Source: Mangifera indica
Lineage: Eukaryota; Streptophyta; Magnoliopsida; Sapindales; Anacardiaceae
Direction of reading: 5' to 3'
DNA length: 64,000 bases
NCBI RefSeq assembly: GCF_011075055.1
Contig: NC_058147.1
Location: forward strand, 12,958,001 to 13,022,000
In this document: in pieces, positions 49,991-62,721 of the stretch
How positions within the stretch are numbered: the stretch's first letter is position 1
How the letters are laid out: each line of letters opens with the position of its first letter
Notes under the pieces: model-generated
What the model was told of the DNA's origin: nothing
What the model saw: only the letters and a program-made list of their open reading frames with translations
Databases searched by the model: none
Translations under genes and position numbers: made by a program

Positions 49991-52288
49991 GATGAAGACA
50001 TTAAGTCTAGCCGATAACTGTAAACAAAGGCGTTACTTGGGAGGCAACCCAAGCTTTCAATCTTATTTTGATCAATGCTTCAATTTTAATTTTTTAGACA
50101 TTTGTTTTTAATTTCGGTTTATGTATTCTAATTTTAGTTTTAAATTTCGGTTTTAGGATTCTTGGATGTTTAATTAGCAATTATTTTATGATTTTTTATT
50201 GGGTTTATTTTAATTTATTTTTATGTTACTGTTCAATCATCTTCTTCCTCCTACAGGTCCTAATTAGCCTTCTGTAAATATGCACGGGGGGAGGAATCTA
50301 TATCTTAGTGTTCTGGAACTAGGTCATATGCTTCTGTCAAAAGTTCAGCTTTGACTTTGTTAATTTTTTAAATACAAGGGGGTCATATGATTTAGTGTGA
50401 TTATAAGGCTGGGTTTATATGCTTCTAGAAACCATATCTACCAAACCTACGCCTCAAAATTTCTCTCCAACTAAAATAAAAACCTAGCAGCCCCTTTCCT
50501 CATTCTACAACGCCATGGTCAGAACCCATTCACAACATCAAAGAGTAGCATCATCTACCCATCGGAGACCTTCCTACAGCAGAGCTGTCATCGAAATCCA
50601 AAGAATCCTCCATCAATTGCAACTCTCCATAATTTGAAATAGTGTTCATTTTCCCTAAATCCAGAGAAGTTTTCTTTCCCTTTTCTTTTAAATCTCAGTT
50701 TCATTATTATATGTTTTGTTTAAACATTGAAGACAATGTTTGGTTTAAGTGTGGGGGAGGGTTTATTTGTGTTTTATTTTTCTGCTGTTTACTGTTCTGT
50801 CTTTCAGTTCTATTTTTTTCTACTCTGTTCTTATATTTTGTCCGTTTGTTCTGCTTTTATTCTGTTTTGTTTTTTTGTCAGTTTTTTTTTTCTATCTTCT
50901 TTTGGTTATACTTATTCTGGTATGCCTTGTTTTTGCTTTGTTTTATTTATGTTGTTATTCCTTGCTGGATAAAGTTTGGTTTTTATTAATATGGCAGCTG
51001 GTGTATCCTTCCCTGTTTTTAGTCAGCCAAACAATTCCATTAATCTCACTTTGAATGAATTAATTTGTATGTATGCCTTGGGATTTAGATGATTAAGTAA
51101 GAGAGTAATGTACACTGATTTGTTAGATTAACTAAGGGTATGCACTTAAACAAATTTTGATAATTGAGTGCTAGAGTTTTGTTTAAAGTTGAGGTGAATT
51201 TATTTAACCCATGAGTTTTGAGCCGAAGAAGATTAAAACATACATTTCAATCTATATTTTTCTTTGATGAGTGATATTCTCCTATGTGAATATATCTTTA
51301 GAACTTGCTTTGAACCATTTCGAGACCACATTGAAATATGCATGCATGAAAATGACAAAGGCATTTTTGTTTAAACCCTTTAGCTTAAAAGCCCAACCTA
51401 TTTTAATATCCCTAGTTAGCCCCTTAAGCCTTACAAAGCCTTTGATTCTTTATGCTAAAACCATAATACAAACCCAAGCCTTTCAGTAAAAAAAAAAAAA
51501 AAAAATCCGCACCTAACCATGAAAATTAGCAAGGCATTTAAACTAAATTTTGTTGTTTGATGAAGTTGCTATCGTGAGAAATTTAAGTGTAGGGGAAAAG
51601 GGGACTTAATTGCATAGGAAGAGATGATGAAAAGAAGTTGGCATTAAGAGTGTTATTGATTACCTTATGTTGTTATCTTTACTATCCAATTCTCTTAGTT
51701 ATTCAAGAAAAAAGAAGAGAAAAAAAAAAAGGAAAAGACAGAAAAAGAAAAAAAAATAAAAAAGATATGGAGAATGTGGTGGGTTTAGCTTTAAATTTTT
51801 GTTCCCATTATGTGTTTAAATGTTTTGTTAATATTCATGGTTTTAACCTTTTGTATCCATTAATCCTCACCTTTAACCAAAACCCTATTACAACCTAAAA
51901 TAAAGTCCTTTTGATTTATGCATGTATATAATCTAAGTGATGGAGATTTGTGCATAAGCAAGCCTATGGTAGAATGTTTGCTTTGGAAGATTTGAGCGAA
52001 ACACTAAACCATTAAACACATGAGTGATATGAGTGATAACCGTGAGGAGATACACCAAAACATTATACATGCTTTAGAATGTGATTATCTTGATTTGTCT
52101 TTGTGCACATTTCCTTGTGAAATTTGATAATGATATGTGTTGATGCTTGAATCTTGGTTGGTTTGAATCTTAAGGTATGCACACTTTTTGGTAGCATGAG
52201 AAAAGAGATTGATGGAACCTTTTTATGTTTGTTTTGTTTTTATTTTTGTTTTACTCGAGGACGAGCAAAAGATAAGTGTGGGGGAATT
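49991..52288 (+). other. Athila post-pol spacer
   Basis: A long region without conserved coding, characteristic of Athila elements. It includes GGCGTTACTTGGGAGGCAAC at 50028-50047, a GTGTGGGGGAGGG internal polypurine-like tract (50750-50762), a pyrimidine-rich stretch (50765-50960) whose three overlapping frames are artefacts, an A-run (51487-51505) and an A/G-rich block at 51705-51765. The polypurine tract for plus-strand priming is AGTGTGGGGGAA at 52275-52286. Confidence 0.65.
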
Positions 52289-53619
52289 TGATAATGCCAT
52301 TAATTGTTATTATTTTGATTTATAATTCTCTTATGTTGTGTGAAAATTTAATTCAATCTAATAGAATTACTTATCTTTTTGCATTTAGGAAGCTTTGAGC
52401 ACTTTTGGAGCAAGTTGGGCCAAAAAGATGAAAAATTGGAGCAGACCTGTTAATCTGGAAATTTCGTGATGATAACTAGGCATGGGCACATGAAATGACG
52501 AAAGCAAAATTCAAAAAACAGATCTGAATGCCCAGATCAGCTACAAAGGTCCACAAAATATCAAGATTTGCTTCCTAGAAAAGGGATAATTACTAGCTGG
52601 AAAAGAGGATTAATTGAGATAGATAAGGAAGGATATTTTTGGAGGAAGGATATATATATCTTTTCCTTTCTTTTTGGGTAGATATGTATCACTTTGCTTG
52701 GTTGGATTAGGAGATTAGGATTGACTTTCAATTTCCAGATTTTTAGTAGGGAGATAATATATATATTTTTATTTTTATTCTGCTGGGATTATTCACCATT
52801 GTAATTAGAGAATTAGAGAGAAAAACATGGTCTACAGTGGTTGAATAATTTCTCTTGGTTGAAGGAATCTGAAACCATGGAGCTACAATGATTGTGAGAT
52901 TTATTTTTTTTCTTTAATGCATCTTTTTAATTATTTGAGTATTGATTATCTTTCTGAATTATTTTTCATGATTATTGATTTCTAAGGTGCGCAATTAGTT
53001 TATCAATTAATATAATCTATAGCTAGTTTAGGTGCTGAATCCGTAATTGTTCAATCCATCCAATCGAAGTGGTAACTAGGTTTATAGTTTGCTGTGTCAG
53101 AAATTGTAAATCCTAAGAAAATAATCAATTGGATTAAATGCAACATCGTATGTTTGTGTTGTCTTGCTTCGTTGGTCTTTCTAATTCGTAATGCTATTGT
53201 TTAATTAAATTCGAGATCATATCCGAATTGTTATTCAATAAGGGTTAATTGGAATACATATTTTTGGTTAACTAATCGTAAGAAAGGATAGGTAAATTTA
53301 ATACCACAACGAATATTTGAATAATTAATTTGATATTTTTGATTTTGATGATTAATCGTAGTTCCAATGGTGGATGTGACCGTAGACCAAGGTTTGTTTA
53401 ATTGATTATTTGTTTTAATTTACTTCGCTGAATTTTTATTTATTATTTTTAATTTGCATTCAATTCAAACCCCCCCCCCCCCCTTATTTCCTTGTTTTGA
53501 TTTATTTGTGATGACATATTAATTAAAGCTCTTCGAGGGAACGATCCCTACTTTCCTTTACTACATTTTTGTTATAGGAATTTAGGATTTAATTTAGGTG
53601 TCAACGACAGCATGTACCA
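52289..53619 (+). repeat. Athila 3' LTR
   Basis: TGATAATGCC... to ...ATGTACCA. Compared with the 5' LTR it has scattered C/T and G/A changes, a six-base loss near 52970 and a C14 run at 53470-53483 where the 5' LTR has about six C. Confidence 0.9.
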
Positions 53620-56600
53620 TGTTCGACATTAATTGTTAATTCTCGTTGTTTGGACGAAATTCAATAGTTGAATAATGCTCCCACTGAAAACAGTGAGAGG
53701 TTGACGTAGTCATGCTTGTCTAAAAGACATAACCAATATCCATCACTCAACAAAAATTGAATGGATCAAAATTCTAGCCATGCTAAGTTTTCCGTGTCAT
53801 TTGACATAATATTGTTTAATAATCGTCATTAAGATGATATTCAGCAGTTGAATGATATTCTTACTAAAGCTAGTAAGAGATTGAAAAAGTCATCTTTGTC
53901 TTGACAAACAAAACTAGTATTCATTATTTGACAAAAACCAAAGAATTCTAAAAACTAGTCATGACTAAGTCCTTTATATGTAAAATTAATGGTCTAATTT
54001 ATTTATATGATTAAGAATTGTTGAAATAATCATAATTATAACTTTGTAGAAGTTTTATTTTTGAAAAATATTATAACTAGTTTTTATTTCTTTTCATTTT
54101 GCATGTAGAAAAAAGTGAATACATTGATTTATAGCTATTGTGGACTGCACGTGCTGCATTTCCAACTTCTAGGTCCACCTCTTCTCTTGGCAAGATTCCA
54201 CTATGCCTTGGTTCCTACACATCAATCAAATGTAAGAATCCTAAATCCCATGTTAAATAACATGAGATTTCAAGAAAAGATTTGATTCTCAATCATACCT
54301 AACATTAAAGACTCAGTCTTCTTTCTTTTGTTATTCGATAAGGTTTTGTAGTGCTTGTTCCAATAGCCAAGCTCACTATATCAAAAGCAAATTACCTTAC
54401 TCTTGCTAACTACACTATTATAAGGGTTTATTTTTTCCTTAGGTACTAGCTGAGATTTAGAATTCAGTTTGGTCTTAGCCTTACTTCTTTTTTTTTTCCC
54501 TTTTCAAACTAGTTTCAACCTATTTGGCCATTCTTATATGTATGTCAACTTACATTACCATCCTTAACAATCCTTGCATGGATTCTCCTTTGTTATCCTT
54601 TAGAAAGTCTATGATGAACTTAGTGTAAGGTTTAGGTAGAGACGAGATTACAAGGTTGAAGGCCATGTTATTTGTCATATGTGCACCAAGAGTTTTAGCC
54701 TTCTCGATCAATTTAACTATATTAAACACGTGAATTCCATTCTCTACTTCATTATCCATTTTCTTAAAAAGATTTGCTTCATCACTTGATATTGCTCAAA
54801 ACAAACATGACCTTATGCAAACAACCAATTATGTCTTTATCACATAAATCATTAGTTTGCATATCAAGGGTCAACAAAGATAATATGATGTTCAATACAA
54901 GTCTTACATATTTTTTCATGTTTTTTGAAAGCACCATATTCCCTTATTTTAGCGCCATGTTTGGGCACATTAGGTAAGTCTTATAATACAACATATGAGA
55001 TTTTTTTTCTTCTAGTATAGTCTATAGATGTCGATACCAGTGGACATATTTAGCGTTCAACCCAAACTTGTTTTCAAATATCTTTTTAAAGGTTGGGTTG
55101 ATTATTAAGTCCATTCTACAAAAGACAAAAATAAAGTCATATTTTCATTATATATTTATTTAATGTGGTTTTTTGTCAAATAAATACTCCCACTATTTTA
55201 TTCAAGTCAATAGCCCTTTCTGTTGAACTCGGAAAGTCTAGGTAGATTTCTTAGTGGATCGAGATCCTATTGCATTAACTTTCCCCTTCGCTTTGGTGAA
55301 CAAGTTTGAATTATTCAATAAGTAGGTCAATCAAACCAATCACAAAAATTCACGATATCTAATTCAGTAGTTAGCATGAATCAACTGTGAGATATCAATT
55401 GTGACTCTCATTTTACAGTAGGGTGGATACTAGATATCGTCTTATGTAATGATAATTGTAGTTCCTTACCTCTGCCTCTATTACACTTTCACCTTTGCTT
55501 TAGCGAACAAGCTAAGTGAACTAGTTAAGTCAAACCCAATATGAACAATCATTCAGTCTTCTGCTTGATAGAAGTATACCTTTTGTTTTAGCAAAAAAAA
55601 AAGCATCATATTGAAAGACATTGGTTATTTTCAACTTAATATATTTAAGGGATTCATTATGATCTCACCAATTTTAATTGTTTAGCATGTAAAGTGGTTA
55701 TTTTGAAAATAAAACTTAACATGCATGCTACAATGTAAATTTAAATATGCCAATATACAATTTTAACTAATGTCAATTCCCCGAGCCATGAAGAATTGAT
55801 TGGTCAACCTAGTTCTTGCTCTTTGAATCTTTAATAGTCTTTCATCTTCAATTTTTCAAGGGTACATTGCTTTATTCCAAGTTATAATTTTTTAATAAAG
55901 AAAAATAAATTTTATTCTAATTTTACATTTGAGAAGAATTAAGTAAGAAGAAAAGTACATCAGAAATTGAGAGAAGGAAGGACACACAAGTCTTATTTTA
56001 AAATTACAAACCCAATAAAAACATTCATAACATAGGTTGTCCAACTATATACTAAACACCATGCATATATGTAATCAAAATTAAAAACTATTAATTTTAA
56101 TTATTTTTAACCCAAGTGTCAATTTTTTTAGTCCTACAAATTTTACATTATTGTAATTCAACCCCAAAGGTTAGGAAAAATTATAATTCAATCCTAGTTC
56201 ATCAAAACAAGACTAAATTAAAATTTCTCCCACCTTAGGTTGCTAGAAGCGTGCACAGCTTGGTGCCACCAACACTAACCATGCACAACTATGCCATTCT
56301 TGGGACAATATAGGCATAGTTAGAATGGCATAGTTGGCATAAAAGAGTGTTTGACCTTGCCATCATTGGGACACATAAAGCCATACGCTAGTATCAACCT
56401 TTGAAACGTGTAATAAAACACATCGAAGATGATTTCACGTAACAACGTGAAACCGATTCAACCTTCAACCAAAATTTTAATAGCCTGCATATTAAATTCG
56501 ACAATATTCAACACAAAATTGAAGGAGAAAAACTAAATAAAATCAACACAAATTTGTGTTCTCATTGCATCAATCACAAAATTGCTTCAACAATTTTTAT

Positions 56601-56718
56601 AACAACAATTTACAAATTATAGATTTTCAATATCAACAAAATTTTATGCAATCGAATAAAATAAATTCACAAGTACAATCTTTTGTGAATTAATCCCTTA
56701 GGGTGGCTTTGATATCAC
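53620..56718 (-). mobile_element. Ty1/copia element Y: gag region and leader (reverse)
   Basis: On the minus strand, after the LTR and a long untranslated leader (56702-54980, homologous to 2835-4330 of element X), the frame 54759-54550 encodes copia gag (IVKLIEKAKTLGAHM, NLVISSLPKPYTKFIIDF). Downstream near 54395-54336 a zinc knuckle is visible as CF*YSELGYWNKHYK, in which the second Cys, the His and the last Cys are all Tyr. The Athila insertion at 53619 cuts the element; I could not find its pol region on the far side (before 46161). Confidence 0.7.
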
Positions 56719-58012
56719 TGCAACAATTTTATGGTCTTTGACAATGGAATAGCAAATTAAAATTTAATTTAATCAAACAAACAATCTACAAAACCCCTTT
56801 CTAGATCATCCTTGTAGTATGATTAATTCACAAGCATACAAAATACATACAAAACATTATTACACTAAGGTCCTAAAATAAATTAAAATATGTTTCAGGT
56901 CTATGGACCTTTCCAAGTAAGTCTTTAGATTCTCAATCTAGAATATGAATTGAATCCAACTTGGATAATCCTCATGCATCTAAAGATCACTAACTCCTTT
57001 TGTGTGTGACCTATAGGCTCTTCATTAAGTCAGTAGTGATTGGATTCATGTTAAGCTCTTGAGCTGATATCGATCTGAACATAGATCAAGATTAGCCTCT
57101 AACAAGGTATCATGGCTACCCGATTAGTAGAGGTTAACATATGACTTCTTTTAACCAGATAGTGATATAGTTACTCATATAATTCAATCCTTTTGTCATA
57201 CGATATCTCTTTGAGGTTGAGGTACAGATTAAGTGTCTCCTTCAAGCCTTTTTGAATAACATAGATTAACTTCTGTTAATAACCGGATAATATTCGAGCA
57301 CAACTTAATTCCATTATAGCCATAGATTTAATTGGTCATTAAGATCAACCAAAAGGCCTTAATTAAGATATCAACTCTCATACTCGAGAATGACAAATTC
57401 TTTATTAATCCACTATAGTCTTTATACAAATCTCGATATAGTCAATCATTACCTTTCTAGTAATCCTCTGATCGGACTATGTTGGGTTGGTATCAAACCA
57501 TACTAATCCTTGGATAAAACGGTCCGATGACCTCAAGTCTAAAGATCACATATACCTCCATTTACTAAAAGGATATTTTCTATAGATACTAGAGTAACAA
57601 TTTATATGGAATCCTTTGGGCGAGTCAGTTTGGTGGACACATCTATAATGTGCACCAATGTGTTGCACCAAGTCATTAACAAACAATTTTGATACGTGAA
57701 AACTGTCATCATCTTTTAATGAGGTCATTTAACACTATAATAACTCTATCACTATTACACGTACCCTTAGTCATGGTAATATCCGAGTTACAAATGTTTT
57801 AAGAACAACCACCTAATGTGCACATAAGATTCTCACAATCAAGTGTCCAACACTAATCTCTTCATCATGGTTAAACTATTCTTAAGGTATTTGCCCAAAT
57901 ATATATTAATATGCTTTACGAACTCTAAATTGTCATTAAAAATTACAAATATGACTTTTATTAATGAAGTTGTATCATTATAGAGATTGGCTCTAGGGCA
58001 CCAACCCTAACA
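56719..58012 (-). repeat. LTR of copia element Y (1294 bp)
   Basis: On the minus strand it starts TGTTAGGGTTGGTGCCCTAG at 58012, a common plant copia LTR start, and ends ...GTTGCA at 56719. A degenerate primer binding site TGATATCAAAGCC (56718-56704) follows. Matches 4336-8340 of element X with the solo LTR removed. The reverse frame 57546-57728 is not meaningful. Confidence 0.75.
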
Positions 58013-58037
58013 TGTACATCAAATATAAATTCATCAT

Positions 58038-58148
58038 TGTAACACCCCTTTTTAAATACATACCCTACCTGAAATATATACCTAAAGGACTGTGTCACTT
58101 TAAAAATTTCCTTTATAACGATTACAATAATAAGTGAATAAATGCATG
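58038..58148 (+). mobile_element. Fragment of a TGTAACACCCC-type LTR
   Basis: Begins TGTAACACCCCTTTTTAAAT and runs to the hAT end at 58149. Its start matches copy 3 but the body is diverged. Probably the left remainder of an LTR into which the hAT element jumped. Confidence 0.4.
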
Positions 58149-61100
58149 TAGGAATGGATTCAAATCGAGCCTATTCGAGCATAAGCTAGGAATTAACAAG
58201 CTTGAGCTTCATATGCCAGGAAAATCGAGCTCGAGCCCAAGCCTGAGCTTTAAGTTGAGTAGCTCGCGAGCTGTGTTTTTCTCACACTCAAACGATGTCA
58301 TTTTTTATTAAATGAAAAGAAAATGAAATTTTGTGGCTTTCTTCACTTATTTTAGTAGCGTCTCTCTCCAAGTATCTAGTTTCAGTTCCAGACTATAGTT
58401 GTGCACTCAATCTTCAGTATTGGCCTCTTTTCTCTGTCAACCAAAATTTTCTCATAGTGGAATAGTTCGTTAGTTCAAGTGTAGTCACATGCTAATAGAA
58501 GATTTCGGTATTGGAACACTTATGTCTTCTATTTGTCCAGTGAGCGGGAATTTGATGACGATGACACAAGGACATTTTAGGTTTATGTTTTTCCATTTGT
58601 TTACTTCTAATTTGTTAATTTTTGGCTTAAATTTATTGAACCCTAACTTTGGAATTAGGGTTTTTGAATTGGGGGTTTTATCATACTTACTTTTTTGTGT
58701 TGTTGGCTTGCTATTGTGGATGTCATTTTATGCCTTGGAATTTTAAAATTGGTTTGTTTCAATCTTTTTTTGTTGGAGATACGTTTAGTCTTTCTAGTTA
58801 TTTGATCTATTTCATCTTGTAACTTCTTTATGAAGAGCAGCTACATAAAAAAAATGAAATGCATATTGTTTTTAATGAAAATAAATGGTTCTTTGTAGTG
58901 AAGAGAATATACATGATTATTCCATGTATATTAATACAAAAGAACATAACAAAGAAAAAAAATTGCAAAATTCAAATGATCATAAATATATTGAGCTACT
59001 TAGAATATAACTTCTTGTATCATGAAACCGAAGTAATCGATAATTTCCATTGCATAAAAATGGTAAAAGATAGAACACTAAATAAAAAATCTCAACCAAT
59101 TCAAACTTGTGCACTTCAATCATAATAGCACATGTATGATGCCTTCACCATATTCTAGAAAAATAACATACCAAAATCAGTAAACCTCTTATTTGGTGCA
59201 TGAAGAAACTCAGCTCCTTACTCTGTCTTATCAAGTTGCAACACTAATGCCTCCTTGTGACAATACCTTTGAATTGAATAAAGATAACAATTAGAAGAAA
59301 AAATAAACAAAAGTAATGCAACACTACTAACTTTCAAATCAAGTTTTTATAAGAATGCTAGTACAACTCATTTAACTGTCTAAGTTATGCTTTTACTATT
59401 TATCCTTCATTATTATAATTTTTATATTCTATATATATTTTATTTATTTTAATTACATTTACAACTAACTGTCTAATTTTGATTGTGATGTAGAATCTCA
59501 CATCAAGAAGAGTAAAACCATCCAGAGCAAGTTAGGCTTCATTGTAAGCATCTAAAGCTAGCACGATGGTTCCTTCTACACGTACATATATTAAGAGAAA
59601 ATCAGTGTAAATTGAAGCACCTATACCTACTAAAACGGTTGAAATTGATGATGTGGATATTGATTTGGCTGCAATAGAAGATTTTTATGTCTCATCTTTA
59701 GCTAAAAAAGATGAAGCAATTGAAAGTACTGAAAGACAAATAGAAGCACCACCTTTTGTTATTCCATCTAATAAGAAGAGAAAAACATCAGCTATTTAGG
59801 AGTGTTTTCTAGAAGATATGCTTGTTATATTGGAGATATTGCATATGCGATATGCAAGTATTGTAAGAAAAATTTGAAATTACAAAAAACCAAGGCTACT
59901 TCCTATTTGACACGACATATAAGTCAATGTGTTGATAAGAAGAAAACAATAGGGAAGGATTTACTCCGGGGTGGTAGGGGGACAAACTATCTTGGGCTTT
60001 GAGTGTTCAAACTTAGGGTTACCTACTCCAATTGTGGTGAAAACAAAGATGAATTATGAGCATCCCAAGGTTAGTTTGAGTTCAATTGAGAACGTTTATT
60101 GTTACTGTGAAACTGTTATGAAATTAATTGTATTCATTAATGCAATGATTATGGTGTTGGTGTTTTAGGCTCGAGAGGCCTTGGCTCACCTGGTTATGAT
60201 ATATGAATTGTCATTTAATATAGTTGAGCATCCTGACTTCATTAATTTTTGCCACATTGTACAACCTCTTTATGAAAAAGTTGGAAGGAAACAAGTAAAA
60301 GCTGATTGCATTAGGGTTTATCAAGTAGAGCGTATGAAGTTAAAGAAGACTTTTAAAGAGACCAGAAGAATTAGTATTACTATTGATCTTTGGAAGTCAG
60401 ATCATCAAAATATTAAGTATATGATAATCATGGCATATTGGGTGGACCGATCGTGGTCCTTAAATAAACGAATTATAAATTTTGTGTACCTAACCGTGCC
60501 TAAGAGAGGAATAGACATTGCAACAACAATTTTTTACTGTTTAAAAGGTTGGGGGATTAAAAATAAGGTAAAATAAACTTTGCAAATTGTTTTTAGGAAT
60601 ACACATATAATTTTATTACATCTAATTTCATTAATATTCATTCGGAAACTATCATAGTAGACAATGCTACTGCAAATGATAGTTGCATTAAAAGATTGAA
60701 GGAAGATTTTCAAATGAAGAGACTTTTGTTGTGTGATGTAAAACTTTTTCATGTTAGGTGCACTGCCTATATTGTAAATTTGTTAGTTTAGGATGGACTG
60801 GCTGTAATTAAACCCATCATAGGAGAGTGTGAAGTTTATAAAAGCTAGTGAGGCAAGACAAAAAATTTTGCAAAAATTGCTATATAGTGTGGAATAAAAG
60901 AGAGGAAGCTAGTTTTGGATTGTGCTACATGATAGAATAGTACATACAAAATGCTAATGGCAACATTGTAGTTCAAAAAGGTTTTTCTTCATTTTATGTT
61001 TGTTGAGTCAAGCTATATGTATAGCCCGACAAGGGAAGAGTGGGAGAGATTAGAGGTTGTCTGTGATTTTTTAAAAATATTTGATGGCATAACAAAATTA

Positions 61101-62105
61101 ATTTCTGGGTCGTAGTATACAACTGCAAATAAGTATTTTCAGGAAATGTTTAAGATAAAAGAGATCCTTAAAAAGCGAGAATTTGATGAAGATTATGTTA
61201 TATCAATGATGGTGCAAGCAATGTCAGAAAAATTTAACAAATATTGGGAGAAGGTGACTTTTCTTATGGTGATTGCTAGCATCATGGATCCACGGTAATG
61301 AAGTTATAATTGATTGTGTTTATTGTAATATATATGTATATAAAGAAAATGTTTCTAACTGATTCGTTTGGCTTGCGATGATTTCAGGATAAAGTTTCTT
61401 ATGATTACTTTGGCATTTCCTATTTTATCTAGTGAAGAAAATGCCCCTGTAGAGATAGAAAACATCAAAAGAATGTTAAAAAAAATATAAAATGAATACA
61501 TTGACATGTTATCATCAGGAAATCCATCTACTACATTTGCACATCCATAAAATCAGCCAAAGACTTAACAAGCACCATCAAGTACATTAGGTACATTAGA
61601 TCATTGTCATTAATTGAAACTTTTTAACATATCATAAATTCTAATATTTAATTTAGAGGTAAATCATCAAGCTCTCGATATTCTAAGAGTATAAATTATG
61701 GTCTTGGATGTAGTTGACTGTGTTTGAAGGATCATAAAAAGAAAACATACTCAGAAGAAACCATGAAGTCTGAGTTAGAAATGTATCTTGAAGAACATAG
61801 TGTTGAGATACCTGATGATGTAACTCAAGCGACTTTAATGTACTTCACTGGTGGAGGGACAATCAATATAAGTATAAAGTACTTTCACAAATGGCAGTCT
61901 ATATCTTAGCGAATCCTATTACAATAGTGGCCTCCGAGAGCACATTTAGTGTGGGTAGTAGAGTGATTAACATGAACAGATCATCCCTATAGCCAAAAAC
62001 AGTCAATATGCTTATGTGTGGAGCAGATTGGATGAGAATACGTTATAATATTAAGAAACAAGATGAGGTAGTCAATTACTTACCACAACTGCATGCTCTT
62101 TAAAT
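58149..62105 (+). mobile_element. hAT transposon, decayed, right end not found
   Basis: The left end TAGGAATGGATTCAAATCGAGC resembles the ends of the hAT-like MITEs at 21627 and 44750, and its subterminal region likewise has AGCTCGAGC blocks and ACGATGTCATTTTTTATT. The eight bases before it are AATGCATG; I found no second copy and no right inverted end before the callose synthase exons. A long 5' region (58260-59564) without conserved coding precedes the transposase. Small frames in it (58489-58746, 58859-59125) look accidental. Confidence 0.65.
59565..62105 (+). pseudogene. hAT transposase pseudogene (BED finger, RNase H-like core, dimerisation domain)
   Basis: From the ATG at 59565 the frames give an acidic N-terminus and a BED-type zinc finger at 59830-59930 (CKYCKK...SYLTRHISQC). 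The catalytic domain start follows at 60200-60580 (EHPDFINF, ISITIDLWKSDHQN with the first catalytic Asp, LNKRIINF). Next is 60640-60840 (IIVDNATANDSCIKRL with the second Asp, then DVKLFHVRCTAYIVNLLV). The insertion domain is at 60900-61290, and the C-terminal dimerisation domain at 61880-62060 (ANPITIVASESTFSVGSRVI, with the conserved Glu). Possible introns lie near 60000-60170, 60570-60640 and 61295-61390. Stops at about 59614, 59798, 60788, 61115 and 61990, with frameshifts, make it inactive. Proteins of this kind cut and paste DNA with 8-bp duplications and could once have mobilised the MITEs here. Confidence 0.85.
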
Positions 62106-62721
62106 TAATTTTTCATTTAATTGTTGGAAATATGATTAATAACTTTCATTTATTTTTAATTTCATGAAGATGGAAGATGAAAATGAGACTACTGAGCTTA
62201 TCTTGCCAGAAAAATAAAGATATAAGGTAACATAATATTTAACAGCATTTGATTCTTAATTATTGTTGTCTTTATAATGTTTAATAGTTGAGTAACTTTG
62301 AGGGTGTATTTGACTTTGTTTTTTCTTCTTAATAGAATCTGATTAGGTTTTCCTTAAATGCCATCTAGTTGATGTTTTTTGATCAATCCATTAGAGCTTT
62401 TTGGGTTGCAAAAGTTGTCATTGGAAAGCCATATACAATAGACTTTACAACTATTGGGGGTTGCAAAAGTTGTCATTGGCAAGAAGAGTGAGCTAGAGAA
62501 GTTTGCTGGTGGACTTTACACAAGAAGTGTCGAGGTAATTAATTGATTTCCGTCCTTTGACTATCTCACTCTGCAAGATTTGACAAGTTCAATAGATAGT
62601 TAATACCAAAATTTTATTGAGAAAAAATCCATTGAATAGCTTGATTATAAGCTGAAAAGATCTTCACTAGTTAGTTATGTGCTGCAGTTGAATTTATTAG
62701 TTCATGCTTTTCTCAAGCATC
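62106..62721. other. Junction between hAT remains and callose synthase-like exons
   Basis: No clear coding. Contains a 22-bp exact direct repeat (GGGTTGCAAAAGTTGTCATT-GG) at 62403-62424 and 62458-62479. Upstream callose synthase exons are not recognisable here. Confidence 0.5.

Larger units (their letters stand above)
46161..53619 (+). mobile_element. Athila-type Ty3/gypsy retrotransposon, complete ends, internally deleted (7459 bp)
   Basis: Two direct LTRs (46161-47490 and 52289-53619) enclose a tRNA-Asp-like primer binding site, gag-protease sequence, a scrap of reverse transcriptase fused to the integrase end, a long post-pol spacer and a polypurine tract. Flanks TGTTA (46156-46160) and TGTTC (53620-53624) match at 4 of 5. 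The LTRs differ at roughly 5 percent in the first 140 bases plus small indels, so the insertion is not recent. Most of the capsid part of gag and almost all of reverse transcriptase, RNase H and the integrase core are missing, so it could move only with help from a complete relative. It interrupts copia element Y. Confidence 0.9.

Noticed and set aside
50642..51054. Three overlapping hydrophobic frames that look like a membrane protein
   Set aside because: The region is a T/C-rich tract of the Athila post-pol spacer; all three frames are Phe/Leu/Cys-rich for that reason.
59971..60168. Separate small protein between the BED finger and the hAT catalytic domain
   Set aside because: It is better explained as an intron or linker of the decayed transposase; no motif of its own.
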